This document shows, piece after piece, positions 36,780 to 49,400 of a stretch of 64,000 nucleotides of DNA. A model generated the notes under the pieces. That model saw only the letters and a list, made by a program, of their open reading frames with translations, had not been told where the DNA came from and made no database searches. A program made the translations under genes and the position numbers. Source of the stretch: Cliona cf. orientalis (lineage: Eukaryota > Porifera > Demospongiae > Clionaida > Clionaidae); assembly GCA_963930775.1 (NCBI GenBank), contig OZ005705.1, forward strand, positions 1,798,001-1,862,000. The letters are read 5' to 3'. Position 1 is the first letter of the stretch. Each line of letters opens with the position of its first letter.

Positions 36780-39700
36780 ATGAAGCAAGATTCTGTCGTC
36801 CTCGACTTACAGGGTCAGATACGTGAAGAATACGTTACGATAACATCTAAACGTGCTTCTTATATCCTATTAGGGGTTTTGAAAGAGCTAGTATCGAGCC
36901 ATGATGATGAAAAACTTGGAAACCTCTCTGACAGAGCCCTGCAACTCTTGGAGCAGCTGCCAGCGTTGGACTGCGGCCAGAGAGAGTCCAAGGCAGTGGC
37001 TATGCAGCTATACACGGCTGGCATTAGTCTCTGGAACAAGACAGTGGCTCTGAAGAGTGCCAGTGCTATTGCACTGCAGCTCAATGCACAGTGTGTGTGT
37101 ATATTATGACATTGTGTGTCCGCGCGCATGTGTGTATGTGACAGTATCAGTGTTTCAGTGTATGATGTGCTGGTGTCCCAAGTCCTACCGTGTTGACATC
37201 TTAATTATGTATATGCACACAATGAGATCCATCTTGTTTTATAACTACTGCAGTGCGGCACATTGCCTGTAGCCTTGTCCTCCTGGCCAGCCCTGATGAA
37301 ATCTCTGATGCTAACATAAAGAAGCAGATCACTGTGAGTCCATCATCATGTTTTCTCTATCTATATAATTTATATGCATTGTATATAGATTCCTACCATG
37401 TAATATAGCCAGAGAATTTAGTTTGGCGATCTGCCTTTGCGCATGATGATTGCCATAATTATTTATGCAAGGCAATCCCTTACTGAACCACCAAAATGAT
37501 TAAACCCACTAATTTAGGCCATATAAAATAACTTACTTGATTCTCATCCACTTTTTTCCAAAAAATAGGGGTGGGAGGAGGCATTTTATTTTTATTTTTT
37601 ACTCATCAGGACACTAGAAAGAGCAGTATCTGGAGCATATTTTCGAGATATTTGGTAAAGGGTCGCTACTGCGCACGCGCGATAGCAATAAAATTCATAG
37701 AGGCTGGCCTGTAAAAATTGGGACGGACGGGGATGAGAATCAAGTAAGTTATTTTATATGGCCTTATGATGGAATATTATATCTCATATGTAGATGACCA
37801 CAAAAACCGGAAGAGCCTGGCTAGGTAAATCCTGAATGCATTATATTATGTGGATGTGTAGCATAATAATTATTATTTTGCTTTGATGTTGAAATTTTAG
37901 ACTGTAGCAATCCAACGATGGCCGAGGCTTCTCTGGCGCTGGCCACTGAGGTCAGTTCAACCAACAGAATAACCATTCGTCCCTACATCCAAATACCATT
38001 CAATGGAGTCCACTCATAATAATAATAATTATTTGCCTTGCTTCTCAACCCTTTGATTTGTGGTATTGCCTGGCTAGGTATAATATTTACACAACAGAGT
38101 TTTGTTATCCAAACTATAGAGTAAGGGCAGTACCAGCATACCACTGGATGATGCCAGCTGCATACATGGGTCTGTCCTGTGATGTGTTCCTGTAGCAATA
38201 TGTACAACAAACAAGATTAGGCATCTGTGCTGAACATGAAATTGCCATGTAGTGGTACCCAATGCCCGTAATATCTGCAGAGGGATATAATTATTATAAT
38301 GCAATGGCAATCCTGCATGTTTCAGTGCTGTGAGAAGCTACGCTCCAAGTTTCCAGCTACTACGAAAGAACAGTCCAACAGCAAAGCTTTCTTTCGTGTC
38401 CTTTGCTTCAGAGCTGAAGCAGTAAGTGCAATAATTTTTTCAAAATTTTCCTAAGTAAACTGATCCTATGTTTGTTCAGGCACAAGGTCTAGATCAACAC
38501 GAGGTAGCATTAGAGTACATCCAACAGGCAAAAGAATTACTCCATCTGCTAGAAGCAGAGGTACACGCTATTATATTAATTCCTGATAATATTGACTATT
38601 TTGATTGAAATTGTAGACAGCTTACCTGTCCATGTTGTGCTACAATTTTGGCCTTGAGATGTTTCAAAAAGGCAGCCACCAGCAAAGTGTGATATGGCTC
38701 AAGTAGGTCACATCACCATCTCCCATCTCCTTTGAAATAATTATTATTCCTTTTTTATAGAGAGAGCTATGAGATTGGTAGAGGTTGTGCCAATGTAGGT
38801 GCAATCAAGCAGGGACGTACCCTTCGTCTCCTAGCCAATGCCTTCCTGGAGTGGGACAAGGATGCCTACTGGCAGAAAGCTCTCAACGCCATTGGTCAGT
38901 CTATAGAAACCATGGAGTAACATATAAATTATTCATATTATGTTCAGGTTTGGCCAATTCGGAGCACTCTCATCCGGCTGGCCTGCTGCTAAAGACAAGT
39001 ATTCTCCTGCAGCATGATGGCAGTAGTGAGAGGCTTAGCCATGGTGAGTGTACATGTGTGTATATATTCAAAGTGTGCATCTTTTTATGTATGTGTGTGT
39101 GTGTGTGTGCATGCGTTCATGTTTTTCTATTGTAAAATATGTGTGAGTGCATGGGTTTGTATAAACATGCGCACATGTATAACTACTTGCCTCATGCAGC
39201 TTTTGAGGATACCCTGAAGCACCCTGATCTTAGTATTGAGATGGCGTTGGCAACTGTCCGGCTCACTACCCAGAACAACCGGTTGGTGTACCCTACACGT
39301 ACTTTGTGTATAACTTTATCGACTTTGCTATATATTGTGGTTAGGTATGATTTAGCATTTCCTGGGATACGGCTTCTGACCAGACGCTATCAAAACCTGC
39401 CCGATCTCCCTCAAGTACAGCTACTGCATCTGGCAAGTTGATTCAGACAAAACAAAAATTAATGTCCACCCCTCCTCCACCAGTATGTAGCACTGCATTT
39501 TTACCAAATTTGGACCCCAATTTATCCATTATTGAAAGTTTACTGCTATAATAATATTATACATGTATACATACGTACACATTTCCATAGGAATTGCTGT
39601 TTGAGAAAGACCGTAGGGCTGAAGCTAAGGAACTAGTGGAGGAGTGCATTATAGGTCAATAAAACATATTTCCCTACCTATAATATTATAATATTATCAT

Positions 39701-42700
39701 TGTGTAAAGCATTTATCCTACCGCTCACAACCATGTGTTCTATATATGTAGGCCACAACACTGGTAGTCCACTGGATGTAGAGGCTCGCAAACATTTGCA
39801 TCTCATTCTATGGGAGCAGGCCGCTCAAGAATATGAGAAATCTGAGTACGCAGAGTCTCTGCAGTGGTACAACTACTCCCTCAGTCTGTTCCCAGCTAGT
39901 GAAGAGAGAGATAAGAACATAGCAAAGCTGCAAGTAAGCAGCGTTAAGAGTCTAAAATTTCCGCTTGATATAGAGTTTGAGTTGGTAATATTGTCATAAT
40001 CAACACTTGTACATAATTGAATTTCTAGACTAATGTGCTGTAGAGTGTTGTGGTCAATAATGTGTACTTTCAATTCCGCTTCAGTCTACCTGTCAATCTG
40101 TGTAATTACTTCTGCAGCGCAATCGATGCTCCTGCTATATCCAACTGAAGGACTATGGGAAGGCCACTGACGCTGTAGAGCAGGCCAAGAAACACGACTC
40201 CAACTCCCCACAGACACACTTCCTCATCTTTAAGCTGGCACTCCTGCAAAATAAAGAACAAGAAGGTGAAATAAATAAATATTAAAATCTAGAAGAACTC
40301 CCCAGTATATACACGTACAATGCATGTTGGCCCTATAAACCTGTAGATTTTTCTTTGATATGGGAGTGGGGAAGTCCAAATGCTTCAATGTGGTTGACTG
40401 ATCTTGCCCAGTCACATGCCTCGAGTATTATACCATATGCTTTGCAGCTGTTGAGTCGCTCAGTGCTATGGAGAGCTGCAGTAGCGAAGAGGATGCATCA
40501 TCTTCAGGGGAAGACTGTGTTAGTGGTCTCATATGTCTAGCTGCCCAGCTGGCATTTGAGGTAAGGCTTCACTCTTGCTGATACGGTTACACCAGTGCTA
40601 GCTTGTTAGCCTCATCCCCCAGGCCCCATTCCTAGCTTTTTGAATATTTGAGAGAATCTTATTGTCGTAATTCATATTAATTTCAATTTTGTGCTAGAAA
40701 TTTTCATCATATCAAAGTGTGCCATATATTATATATTCAAGTTAGTACATTCAATGGCCATAAAGATAACAGTTTTTAAAAATTTCGGTATAGCAAGGAA
40801 GCTAAGCTAGCTGATGTTGTTGTTATCCATTATACAGCACAGTAGTCGTGACTTGGCTGTGCTTGCGTTGGAGCGTCTGGTGGAGAGGAGTAGTCACATC
40901 CAGCAAGTATTCACTGCTCTAAGGTGCCTCATTCGACTCAAACTCACCATGATCAACTCAGATGCAGTTGAGAAGATGTAAGACTTGTAGTACTACATGA
41001 AATGTTCTCTCCAGCGTACATATGGCATGTCAGCCCAACAAGCCTTCAGTATAGAGTTTATTTTGATATGGTAATAGGGATAATCCATAAGCTTTGCTGT
41101 GGTCATAGACTCCACCCAAACTATGCTGTTGAATTTGCTTGGGGAAAACACTGACATGTACTTACTACCTTGATGTTCAATGAAAGTTACTCCTTTTATG
41201 CAGGAGTGCTCTATCTGTGATGCTAAGTTATATCACAAAGGTGCAGGCTAAGCTTTCCAAGCTCCCGTCGGTTAGTGTTCGGCAAAAAGAGGCAGGCTGG
41301 TTCTTAAAGATTGCCTGGAATCTGGCACTCCAATGCGATGAGAATCATCAGGAGATGGCAAATTTTTTCATCGCTTGCTATGAACTATCGTCTCATGTTC
41401 AAGCCGACTCGACTGTGCTGCAGAGACAAAAGACATGCCAACTATTGGCAGCAGCTGCTAATCTCCAGGTGGCGAGAGGCACCATCAATGAGGAAGAAAG
41501 GGTGAGAAAGAGAAGGAAGGAGAGGAAGAGAGAGTGGGGAGAGGATCGAGGGGGGGGAAGGGGGGTGGGAGGGAGGGAGGGGAGGAAGAATTACAAGCTA
41601 AGCTATTGTTCTTTATCTTGTAGGCTAGAATTTTTGAATCTGTATTGGAGAATATAGCGTCTTGTCGTTCAGTTTGCTGCCAGATGGGGATGGGTGGAGT
41701 CAGAGATCCCTCAGACCCCACCCACTCTCTGCTAGCACTCTATGAATTTGAAGCCAAGTTGAAACTCGGTCACCAAGACTTGGACAACATACTGGAGCAG
41801 ATAACCAAGCTACCATCAGTTGAACCAAAAACCTTTGAGACCGTAGCTGCACTGTGTGTGCATTCGCCTGGCCCCCACAACTGCCATGCTATTGGCATGA
41901 ATGCCCTGAGGACTGCTATAAGGAGCCACCTACAGGCTAGCCCTATCAATGGAGAACGACTGAGGTATATACATTGCTTAATATCATCGAGTATAGATTT
42001 CATGCTAGTCTATTTGAGCTACACCCCTTGTATATACTATAGTACTGTCTATCTGGTAAGATAGTCTTAAATTTATATTGGGAAAGCAAAATCAAGCACT
42101 GGTGTTTGGAAATGTGTAGCTCAATAATTCTTAGCTTACCTTGTTACATTTTTGTGTGTAGCAAGTGCTATCACAGCCTGGTCCAGTTTATTATGGGCAG
42201 TGAGAGCACTTCTGATATGGCGGCCAAGGAGCAGGCTTGGAACGTGCTGGAAGAAATCCTTGGTTTGCTGAATCAGAGCAAGGTACTTTAACTTTAATTC
42301 ATGATTTGAGTGACGTTTATTTCAGGAGGGTTTCGCTGAATATTATATTTCCAACGTGCAGGAAATATTTCCAGAAATGGAGGTCTTGTGGTTTCTGGCG
42401 AAGGCTTGGAACTGCGGGATTCATCTCTACAGGTAGGCCTATTATAGCAGTATCCGAGTAGCCTTAGTAGCCTATGAGAGTCTTCTGTTTATGTGTGCAG
42501 CTCCCTGAGGTTCAAGGAGGCAGAGCACTGGTGCAGCCTGGGAATGAGGTTTTTGAAGCATCTCTCTGGACTGAAATCAACTTATGAGGAACAGGTCGAG
42601 AATAATAATAATATTGATAGTGTACTTTTACTTGTACACAAATTAATTATAATTAATTTTGATTAATCCTTCTTTATTCCTTTGCAGATGACTGGTATTT

Positions 42701-42759
42701 ACACAGAGGTATTGCAGAAAGTCCAATCACAGCATTTAACTTTACATACCCTACAGTGA
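36780..42759 (+). CDS. TEX11: TEX11 / SPO22-ZIP4-like meiotic TPR protein
   Basis: About 938 residues, matching the roughly 940 of TEX11. Exons: 36780-37092, 37254-37333, 37794-37824, 37901-37950, 38326-38421, 38480-38560, 38617-38702, 38761-38894, 38948-39043, 39200-39281, 39345-39432, 39591-39654, 39752-39933, 40118-40265, 40448-40560, 40838-40977, 41204-41501, 41624-41964, 42162-42282, 42326-42432, 42501-42594, 42688-42759. In yeast (Zip4/Spo22) and mammals this protein promotes meiotic crossovers and synapsis. Evidence: helical TPR-like repeats throughout, TGRAWLDCSNPTMAEASLAL, YNFGLEMFQKGSHQQSVIWL followed by an ESYEIGR helix, and near the C-terminus the SPO22 hallmark VLWFLAKAWNCGIHLYR. 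The start ATG at 36780 follows a TTTACC-containing upstream region. One donor (39433) is GC rather than GT; a GT alternative at 39418 would drop five codons. The donor at 37093 lies in a GT repeat and is chosen by phase. Identity rests on length, repeats and motif. Confidence 0.85.
37517..37763. mobile_element. MITE with perfect 33-bp inverted ends and TTA duplication
   Basis: Arms 37517-37549 and 37731-37763 are exact inverted repeats, starting GGCCATATAAAATAAC. Both flanks carry TTA, a plausible 3-bp target duplication. The 181-bp interior has no coding frame and includes GCGCACGCGCGATAGC. It lies in the TEX11 intron between 37333 and 37794. Confidence 0.92.
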
Positions 42760-43085
42760 CTTTTATCTCTTTGTCAACATGTCGTCCAACACCCATGGTT
42801 ATACGCATGCGCAAGTAGCGTGTTGGGCAGGGGCCAGGGCCGCGGGGTCGGGGACAGCCCCCATGCATGTAACTCGAAAGTGCGTATTATTTGGAACGGC
42901 CTCACATATCGCGAGTGCACGCAGTGGATCGCCCGGCCCGCCGTTTCACGATCACGATCAAGATACACGCGGTGAATACATGGAGGCACGGTGCTCGCGG
43001 TAGAACCTATCATCTGGAGCGAGTCCTTAGAAACGTGAACTGTGGACCGATTTTTTGACTGCGCGCGCCCGAGCAAGAAGAAAAA
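42760..43085. other. Intergenic gap, TEX11 / coiled-coil gene
   Basis: 326 bp holding the TEX11 3' UTR and the promoter of the next gene. The right half is CG-richer (TCGCGAGTGCACGCAG, GATCGCCCGGCCCGCCG), consistent with a promoter. An open frame across it shows no family features. Confidence 0.5.
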
Positions 43086-45563
43086 ATGGCCTCTGGATCG
43101 TCAGTGGACAAGTCCTCTATCGATCGGCGCCTATTTCAGCAGGTCTACATCTCGCCATTGGAGGCCGTCAGGGATTTCTTCGAGGCGCTCTCCGAGTTAC
43201 GTGCCGCTAGTGCCCCTTCCAATGACACCAATAATGCAAGGTACACACATTAATATTTTAAAGTTTGACCTTGTGTACCGCATGTAATTTGGCATGGGGG
43301 TCCTTGTTGTGTAGCAGAGACAAGTGAATGTGAATGCTTCTGGAAACCTCAGATACTGATCACTAAAAAAAACAAAACATAACATTTTCCTTTCTGAAAC
43401 TAAAAGCTATAATAATATTAAGTTTTAGAAATGGATGTAGAACTGGTTCCCGTTCAGGTGTACGTTGATATAATTTACATACACAAATTGTTTTGGTTAT
43501 GGTATTGAAATGTTGACATTCCTTTCAGGTTGCCACAGATATGCGAACGTGTGTTCGAGCTAGGGGAGAAGGTGGTGAACTGCCTACACCAGCAGATGAA
43601 GCAGCAAAACAGAGCCACTGAGACCGCCCAGGAGGTCAACCTGGCATTCCGCATCGGACTGAGACGACTGGTGCAGCTCAGAGCAGAATGCGAAGGGCTG
43701 AATCAGTACATCAAGGAGCTGAACCTTGCAGACTATGGATTAGATGCTAGGTATGATTTGTGTGTTGTATGTGGGGAAGAGAAAGCGAGAACGAGGGGGG
43801 GGGGGGGAGATGGAGAGGAGAGAGAGAGAGAGGGTGGAGAAGGAAGAATGCAGTGGGAATGAGAAGAGGCGAGCTAACGTAATTCATGCCACTCACTTTT
43901 CTCCTGTTTACATTAGGAATTGCTCTAAATAAACCATACACTTTCATCCCTTATCTAAGTAAAAAAATTTTCTTCTTTTCTAGGGGCATAAAAAGTACCA
44001 GTAATTCATCCAAACACCTGGTGGACAAGCAGCGCAACCAGCGAGGTTTTACCCTGCCTGGGAGCAGGCCCACCCATCGTACCATCTCCTACGAGGACTT
44101 TCGTAAGCAGAGGGACCTCTCCATGAGTAGCAGAAAGAGCGTCATCACGGACTCTTCTAGCTCGATACGCAAGGCAAAGTCTGACACTGATATTGCCATG
44201 CAATCACTTAAGAAAAAGGCTGAGGTGAGTGAGTGTATTCAATTTGATGTTACTGGGGACGCATCACTGATAAATCAGGGAATCGATTATCTGCCATATT
44301 AGGATACCCCCCCCCCCCCAAAGGGATATCCAAGGGTGTCTAAATACCAGGTGTCTAAATGCACAGGGGTTCCTTGTGCTATTGTTGAATGAGTAATTCT
44401 TTAGTCGGCAGACTTATTTGTATGTGTTTACTTCCTTCCTCTAGTCACTGACAGTTGACAATGATAGACTGAAAAAGAGCGAAAAGAAGCTACTTAAGGA
44501 AAACGTCCACCTAACTAGAAAGTGCAAGGTAAACCACCAGTGGTCCAGTTACATTTTCTGCAGCAAAATAAATGATTATTGTGTCTCAAAGTTAGTGATG
44601 TTATCGTTTTTTGTTGTTATTTGTGTGTGTGTGTATAATCATAGAGGTAGATTCAAATTCTCAAACGCCTATAGTTCACCATTATTTAAACTCGTGTGTG
44701 CTATACTAGACGCTTGAGCAGGAGAGAGACCGGGCTGAAGACAGGCTAAAGATTGAACAGACACAGCGTGACTCCATTGAGCTGCTGAGACAGAGAAACA
44801 AGGAGCTCGAGGAGCAGCTGAGAAAGCTGTGTGACACACAGGTCAGGCATACCAGCTTTATGGCTATTATTGCCATGACAACACAACCATTTCTTGGGGT
44901 GATAGCGTTGTATTTCTCAACTTCAAAAGATGATATAATTATCTAGGTATTTCAGGGACTCTCCATTAATTTCTGTACATTACTTGAGACTGGATCAGGG
45001 CTTTTCCCCACAGGCATATTTGTGGGAAATGAAACTTTTATGACTCAGTATGCAGTTTACTTGCTCATAATAATCGACCACACCCAGCATTTCCTGGGAA
45101 GCCCTTACCAAAACCACAATAATATATTTATATCCTCGACTGGGCATAATATTTAATATCCAATAAAGCCACACAACTGCTACTCTAGAAATCAAACTAG
45201 ACAAGTTGGGTACTCATCCTTGCACTGGATATTATGATAACAGCAGCTCACTTACAAATGGGTTAGTTTGGTATGAAAATTTTAGCCGGGGGGGGGGGGG
45301 GGGGGGGGGGCGGGGGGAGACTCTTTTAAAATGCCCTCTGAGTATTTTACCTTTACTCACTGCTTTCCAACATTACTATGCAGGTGATCAGAGAGAGAGG
45401 TGGTCCAGCATTCTCTGAGGAAGAAGAGAGAGGGGAGGGAGGGGGAGGAGCTGGTGGGGGCAATCAGCCGTCGCCTAATGACGGGCAGACGGCCGCTGTA
45501 GCAGCCACCAAAGCCGACGGACCACCTGAACATGGTGGGGAGGAGATTGGTAGAGAAAGTTGA
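43086..45563 (+). CDS. Unrecognised coiled-coil protein
   Basis: 337 residues from six exons: 43086-43240, 43529-43750, 43984-44224, 44445-44528, 44710-44841, 45384-45563, phases consistent. I do not recognise the family. Residues 1-126 look like a helical globular region (SPLEAVRDFFEALSEL; ERVFELGEKVVNCLHQQMKQ; ECEGLNQYIKELNLADYG). A basic, serine-rich stretch follows (RTISYEDFRKQRDLSMSS, then a polyserine with KAKSDTDIAM, a 14-3-3/phosphosite-like context). A coiled coil spans about 205-275 (DRLKKSEKKLLKEN; QERDRAEDRLKIEQTQRDS; RQRNKELEEQLRKL). The tail is acidic and glycine-rich. No signal peptide or membrane segment is seen. It lies 326 bp after TEX11 on the same strand and converges on the Polyhomeotic-like gene. 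A cytoskeletal or scaffold adaptor is possible, but that is a guess from the coiled coil only. Confidence 0.8.
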
Positions 45564-46488
45564 TCCTGATCACCAATATTATAACCTCCCAAGCCCTCCA
45601 CTTTGATAGGAACCATTTTGAAGAGATTAGCGATTGTTCTATACCCTATGATCTTTACCTACCTACTTTTAGCAGATCAGAGCTATAATATAAGTTTATA
45701 GCCCCTTCTTCATCACTAGTATTATACACTATTATAAATAGATATTTTGATTATTCAGCGTTCTAAATTCATTCATCACCAGTTTCCAATATTCCAATAT
45801 CATAGTTGATCAAGTGCTATATAGTCTATGTTTCTTATTGTGATCTTGCTAGTCTTGCACTTTCATTATAATTATTATTATGTATCTCCCTCAATATTGA
45901 TAGGCTTTTTGGTATAATAATAATAATTATTAAATTTATACTCTGAAGCCATGAGTCACATGCAGATGTGATACAGAGCAGGCTGGACTTGCTTATAGTA
46001 TAGCCCCCTTAATTAATGTTAAATTTGGTGATGTAATTAGTTAGAAACAATGCAATGCAATAAAGGTGCACGACATTATCATCTCACTTTTGTTTTAGAA
46101 TGTGAAGTACCAATAATATATCAATTAGAACTGTAGTCACAAAATTGATAGTACAAGATTGTGTGCATTAATGTGGTAGTACGGTGTTGTGGGCATAAAA
46201 AGCATGATGTAAGGATATGACGTACTATTCTTGGTGTGTATAATAATAATTATTATTATGCAAAGGGTATCTGAAAAAAAAGTGAGGAGAGAAAAAAGCA
46301 GCAAAAAGTGGTGGATCGTTCACTGAATACACTTAACCACTGGGGGTACAGTACAGACATATAATTATAGATGGTGCAGTATAGTGGGTATAGAGTACAT
46401 TATAGCAAAGGGGGGTGTATGTGTACAAAACAAAAGCAATTGGGGTAAAGTTCTTCAGCTTTAGCTGTGCACAAGTGAGCACAGTCTA
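45564..46488. other. Convergent intergenic region, coiled-coil gene / Polyhomeotic-like gene
   Basis: 925 bp of AT-rich sequence containing both 3' UTRs. An AATAAA at 46059-46064 fits the plus-strand gene. ATAATAATTATTATTAT words recur near 45858, 45918 and 46240. No open frame or RNA gene is seen. Confidence 0.6.
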
Positions 46489-49400
46489 CTACTGTGACTT
46501 CTCATAGAATCGTTTGAGAGCCTCCACATGGGCCATGATCTTGACGGCTCGCCCCAGTTTGATGCCGAGGCACTTGACGAGGGCCTCGTGGGTGAGGAGG
46601 AGGAGGGCCGTACCGTCCACCTCTTGCTCAGCAAAGATGTCGCAGAAATCCTTGCAGTCAGTGGTCGATTGGAAGTACTTCATCACATCGTCCATGCTCC
46701 ACGAACGAACATTGGGTGACAGCTCTGCATGTGTGGAAGGGGAGAGAATAATTTGAGTAAGCAATACAAAAATTTGCCCCCCATTATTCTCCCAATTGTT
46801 CGACGACCATTACCCTATAAAGAACAATTACTTGACGACCATTTCCTAACAGGAGCTATTAACCCATTGGGTGTGGCCTTAAATTCTCCTATTGTTACAA
46901 AGTTGCTTACCATCAGGAACGGTCACATGTGAGTCCTGTTGATTGACCAGAGTCCCTCCGAGTGGAGCCGACAGCTGATCAATTGGCACTAGGGAGAAGG
47001 TGGGAGTGGGTTGGCCTTTCTGGGAGCTTTGCACGAACCCAAGATTAAACGTCACCGCCTTTGGTCCAGCACCTGAGGAAGAAGAAGGCTTGGATGGTGT
47101 ACCACCTCCTCCTCCTCCAGTCTTGGCCTTCTTCAGCGCAGGAGGGTGTGGGGCAGAAGCGGAGAGCATCCGCTTAATGTTCCCTCCTGTCACTACTGGG
47201 GTAGACTTCACGGGGGTTGATGCTGCCGTAGCCTTTCCACTCGCACCACTGCCACTCGGCTGACCGGCTGATGACTGAGTGAATTTCTTACCAGTACCAC
47301 TAGCACTGGTCTTTGCAGTGGCCACAGGAGTAGACGTTGCAGATTTCACCGGCTTAGTGGGAGATATCTGGACCCCTCTGCGCGTGGACCTGGTCCCCAC
47401 TCCAGGAAATTTCAGCTGCTGGAGCTGAGAGGAAGAGACCCTTGGCCGTTTTCTGGACCTTCCCTCTCCTTCTTCGTCGGATTCCTCGTCACCGCCATGT
47501 TGGGCAAGCTTGGTTCCTGGAAGGGCCATATCGATCTGGAGGTTCTTCAGCGCTCTAGACACAGGCTTTTGGTTGCCTCCACCACTGCCACTTTCCTTCT
47601 GGGCTTCTTTCTTGGCCGCCGGGGAGGAGGAGAGGCTCTGGACATTGGCAATGGAGAGAGGAGCCTCGGGCGAGCTGACCACACCCATGGCGTCGTCAAC
47701 GCTCTTCTCTGGGTGGGCCTCCAGCCAGTTGATGATGCAGCGCTGGGTGCAAAACTTGTCGGTCCTGGCCATCCCGACCTTTCTCTCCCGACCGCACTGC
47801 ACACACTTCATGGTTGCCTCACTGATAGCATTATCACCCTATTAGTGAAATCAGCATAATAATTTTTAGTGAAAAAAGTCATCTAATATTCTTTTTGCAG
47901 ATCAGTTATCCTCAGGGTTCTTTCTGACCATGCAGTGATGCACTCTGCATATACCGTATTTATTTGAATACTAGCCGCAGCTACTATTAATTTCAGCCTT
48001 GCCAGAGTGCGGCTACTAATCGAGGGCGGCTCTTATTTGAGGGTAATTTCAGAGTGATATCCCTTGCTGATATTGATACAGTAGACTCGTTTTTCAGGAC
48101 TGATTTTCGAATATTCAAGACATATAATCGAGAAATAAGCAATGGAACCAAGCCAAGGACGTTTTCTGCCACATTTTTGCCTCGAACTAACGATCGTTCA
48201 TGGCTTGCGATTGTGGCCACACCCATTTAATTGTGTGCGCACATGCGTGTAGCTGTATTATGTGAGGCGGCTACTATATCTTTCGCAGAGCTCATGTGCA
48301 GCTACTAATCGGGGTGCAGCTTCTATTCGAATAAATATGGCATACCAGATATTGGAATGTAAAGTATGCAAGCATGCACTTCAATTAGGAACAAATCATG
48401 ATTATGAAAATTAATATTACATTCAATTAAAGCTACGTCGTAGGCTCTTTGTAGTACATATACAATTGGGTCTACATGCATCGTACTTATTCTAATTGAA
48501 CGTATGGTCAATTTTGTGCTTTTCTGGTAAAGGTCGTCAATTGTAACTGTTATGAGAATTTGTCGATGCTAATTTCTTATACACGTATGTTAAATTGGAT
48601 CATGCATTCCAGTGTGTGCTGTAGACCCACCTTCTTGGGTGAAGCAGAGGTCTGCTGTGCTGACGTGGACGCCCCAGCCGCCTGCTTTGGAGAAGACACG
48701 GCGGCACTCGACTTGGAAAGCACCTGTAGTGTATATAAACACGTATTTGTGTGTAGCATTACTATGATGAGATGGGAACGAAACACAATATGTGTATATG
48801 AACGTGTCCACTGGTATAAACGTTGCCAGCTGTAAAAATTCACATTGTAAAAATAAAATTTAATATTGGACTGTAGCCAGATTCAAAATGATCCAATCTC
48901 CCATCACAAAGCTATAAATTGAAAAATTTTTTACTTCTTGTGTAATAAAACTCGGTCATAAATTGCTCACTCAAGTGGTGTAGCACACTTTCAAAATTCG
49001 TATAGTAGTACCAATGTACCAGTACACTAACCTTGGCCACGACCTTGGGAGCTTGCGTCGACTTAGTAGTAGTGGGCGTGCCACCAGCAGTAACTGTGGG
49101 TGCGGTCACAGCACTGGTGGGTGTGGTCCCAGCAGTGGAGGGTGTTTTGTTGATGAAGGAACGAAGGTCGACCGTCATTGAGGAGTTGGTTGTTGGAGTA
49201 TCAGTGCGCACATGTCCGGACCCAACAACCTATAGGAATACAGGAATAGAGATGATAAAATTTTTAATACTGTAAAATTTCAGCATGCAAATAATGATAG
49301 TGCTCGAGCTTCGCCAAATTTTTAGAGGTTATATGCCATCCGTGTGCGCATTCTATTCCCATGTACACATACCTTTTTGACAAAGTTAGAGCAGACCCGT

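Noticed and set aside
42779..43003. Small frame between TEX11 and the coiled-coil gene
   Set aside because: No domain, no splice support, and it lies in the CG-rich promoter region.
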